A DNA stretch of 64,000 nt, from NCBI GenBank assembly GCA_033391075.1, contig JAWPMV010000001.1:2852001-2916000 (forward strand), read 5' to 3'. The translations under genes and the position numbers were made by a program. This document shows, piece after piece, positions 63,445 to 64,000 of this stretch (positions are counted from its first letter, which is position 1; every line of letters begins with the position of its first letter). This DNA is from Bacteroidia bacterium. GTDB taxonomy: Bacteria > Bacteroidota > Bacteroidia > J057. The notes below the pieces were generated by a model, which saw only the letters and a program-made list of their open reading frames with translations, did not search any database and was not told the origin of the DNA.

Positions 63445-63520
63445 GTTTTGTAGTGTTGTAGTTCTGCAGTTTTGTGGTTTCATTTTACTCCCAACTTCCA
63501 AACTACAACACTAAAACACA
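63445..63520. repeat. 8-bp-periodic inverted repeat, site D
   Basis: The left arm is four 8-bp units of the GTKTTGTA/G type (63445-63476). The right arm is three units of the ACTNNAAN type (63494-63517). A 13-bp perfect stem is formed by TAGTGTTGTAGTT (63451-63463) and AACTACAACACTA (63501-63513). The unit is nearly the same as at site B. It lies between the DUF1553 and DUF1501 genes. Confidence 0.85.
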
Positions 63521-63523
63521 TAA

Positions 63524-64000
63524 TTATCTTTTCATATAAGCCTCATCATGATTGAGGATGGTACTTGACACTACTGCTAATGCAGCAGTCTTCGGTATTT
63601 CCAGCTTTGTATTGCCGGCATATTCACCATAAGCAAGCAATTCTTTTGCTTTGGAGGGATCGTTTTGGAAGCGATCCAATTGTTTCTCATACAACTCTTT
63701 GAGCAATTTGATTTCTTCAGGCTTTGCTTTGCGGCCTGTGCTCAGTCTAAAAGCATATAAAATCTGTTCCTCCAGATCGCCTTCTTTTTCCAGTTGAATT
63801 CGCTCGGCGAGCACGCGAGCAGCTTCAACAAATTGGGGGTCATTAAGTAACACCAATGCCTGCAAGGGTGTATTGGTATTTTCTCTCTTGACTACACAAA
63901 TATCTCTGTTAGGAGCATCGAAAGCTGTCATGGATGGATGTGGAGAGGTACGCTTGACAAAGGTGTATAAACTCCGTCGATACAGACTATCTCCCCTGGT
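63524..64000 (-). CDS. DUF1553 (PSD1-type) protein, C-terminal part, runs off the window
   Basis: The reading frame is open to the end of the window, giving at least 158 residues of a DUF1553 C-terminus. Signature blocks: L-Y-R-R-S-L-Y-T-F-V-K-R, P-S-M-T-A-F-D-A-P-N-R-D-I-C-V-V-K-R and N-T-P-L-Q-A-L-V-L-L-N-D-P-Q-F-V-E-A-A-R, as in planctomycete-type PSD1 proteins that pair with DUF1501. It ends at 63524 with D-E-A-Y-M-K-R. The N-terminal DUF1549 and any c-type cytochrome domain lie outside the window. Confidence 0.9.
   Translation of the reverse strand, partial: TRGDSLYRRSLYTFVKRTSPHPSMTAFDAPNRDICVVKRENTNTPLQALVLLNDPQFVEAARVLAERIQLEKEGDLEEQILYAFRLSTGRKAKPEEIKLLKELYEKQLDRFQNDPSKAKELLAYGEYAGNTKLEIPKTAALAVVSSTILNHDEAYMKR

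Overview
The window looks like chromosome from a marine-type member of the Bacteroidota. Evidence for this includes two C-terminal type IX secretion (T9SS) sorting domains, Bacteroidota-style promoters (TAnnTTTG), few Shine-Dalgarno sites, many lipoproteins and beta-barrel proteins, a TonB receptor with an N-terminal carboxypeptidase-like domain, DUF4112 and DUF3667 proteins, and a sulfatase/DUF1501/DUF1553 group. A Saprospiria- or Cytophagia-like lineage is plausible but cannot be settled from the sequence alone. The window is densely coding, with no gene-free stretch over 300 bases (largest about 286 bp at 31710-31995). I saw no tRNA, rRNA, CRISPR array or prophage.

Layout. 1-2043: carotenoid hydratase-like membrane protein, small outer-membrane barrel, one-domain asparaginase. 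2168-3495: a 1.3-kb insertion sequence with about 46-bp inverted repeats, a TACTT target duplication and a frameshifted transposase. 3528-8417: ispD, queA and small housekeeping or stress genes. 8508-15431: a YgiQ radical-SAM gene facing a three-gene exported-hydrolase operon (D-aminoacylase-like, DUF1080/beta-lactamase fusion, gamma-glutamyltransferase). 15616-19979: two FKBP lipoproteins, an SGNH-like protein and an RND/MMPL exporter in one run. 20187-24300: DUF423, PnuC-type transporter, NadR-like kinase, TPP riboswitch and TonB receptor, read as a thiamine-related uptake locus. 24437-28089: rhomboid, tgt, thioredoxin-like protein, HD hydrolase. 28093-37355: metallo-beta-lactamase-fold hydrolase, fused 2-oxoacid dehydrogenase E1, GT39, beta-helix lipoprotein, sdaAA. 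37508-44720: exported amidohydrolase, M43 protease and a T9SS Asp-box protein. 44722-50188: DUF3667, alpha/beta-hydrolase-OsmC fusion, prolyl-aminopeptidase-like lipoprotein, queG. 50185-60316: 7TM-HD phosphohydrolase, two acyl-CoA dehydrogenases, tail-collar and T9SS exported proteins, ABC exporter, biotinyl-carboxyltransferase fusion. 60412-64000: sulfatase, DUF1501 and a partial DUF1553 gene.

Genes that probably work together: the late queuosine steps (tgt, queA, queG) are all present but scattered; the secreted hydrolases at 10358-15431 fit peptide or cell-wall fragment salvage; the acyl-CoA dehydrogenases and carboxylase at 52504-60316 fit acyl-CoA or amino-acid catabolism.

The least expected signal is non-coding. 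Four intergenic sites (about 20000-20165, 48511-48626, 61941-61985, 63445-63520) share one design: a G/T-rich left arm and a C/A-rich right arm that are complementary and, at three of the four, built from repeated 8-bp units. They look like a dispersed family of 8-bp-periodic hairpins at gene ends.
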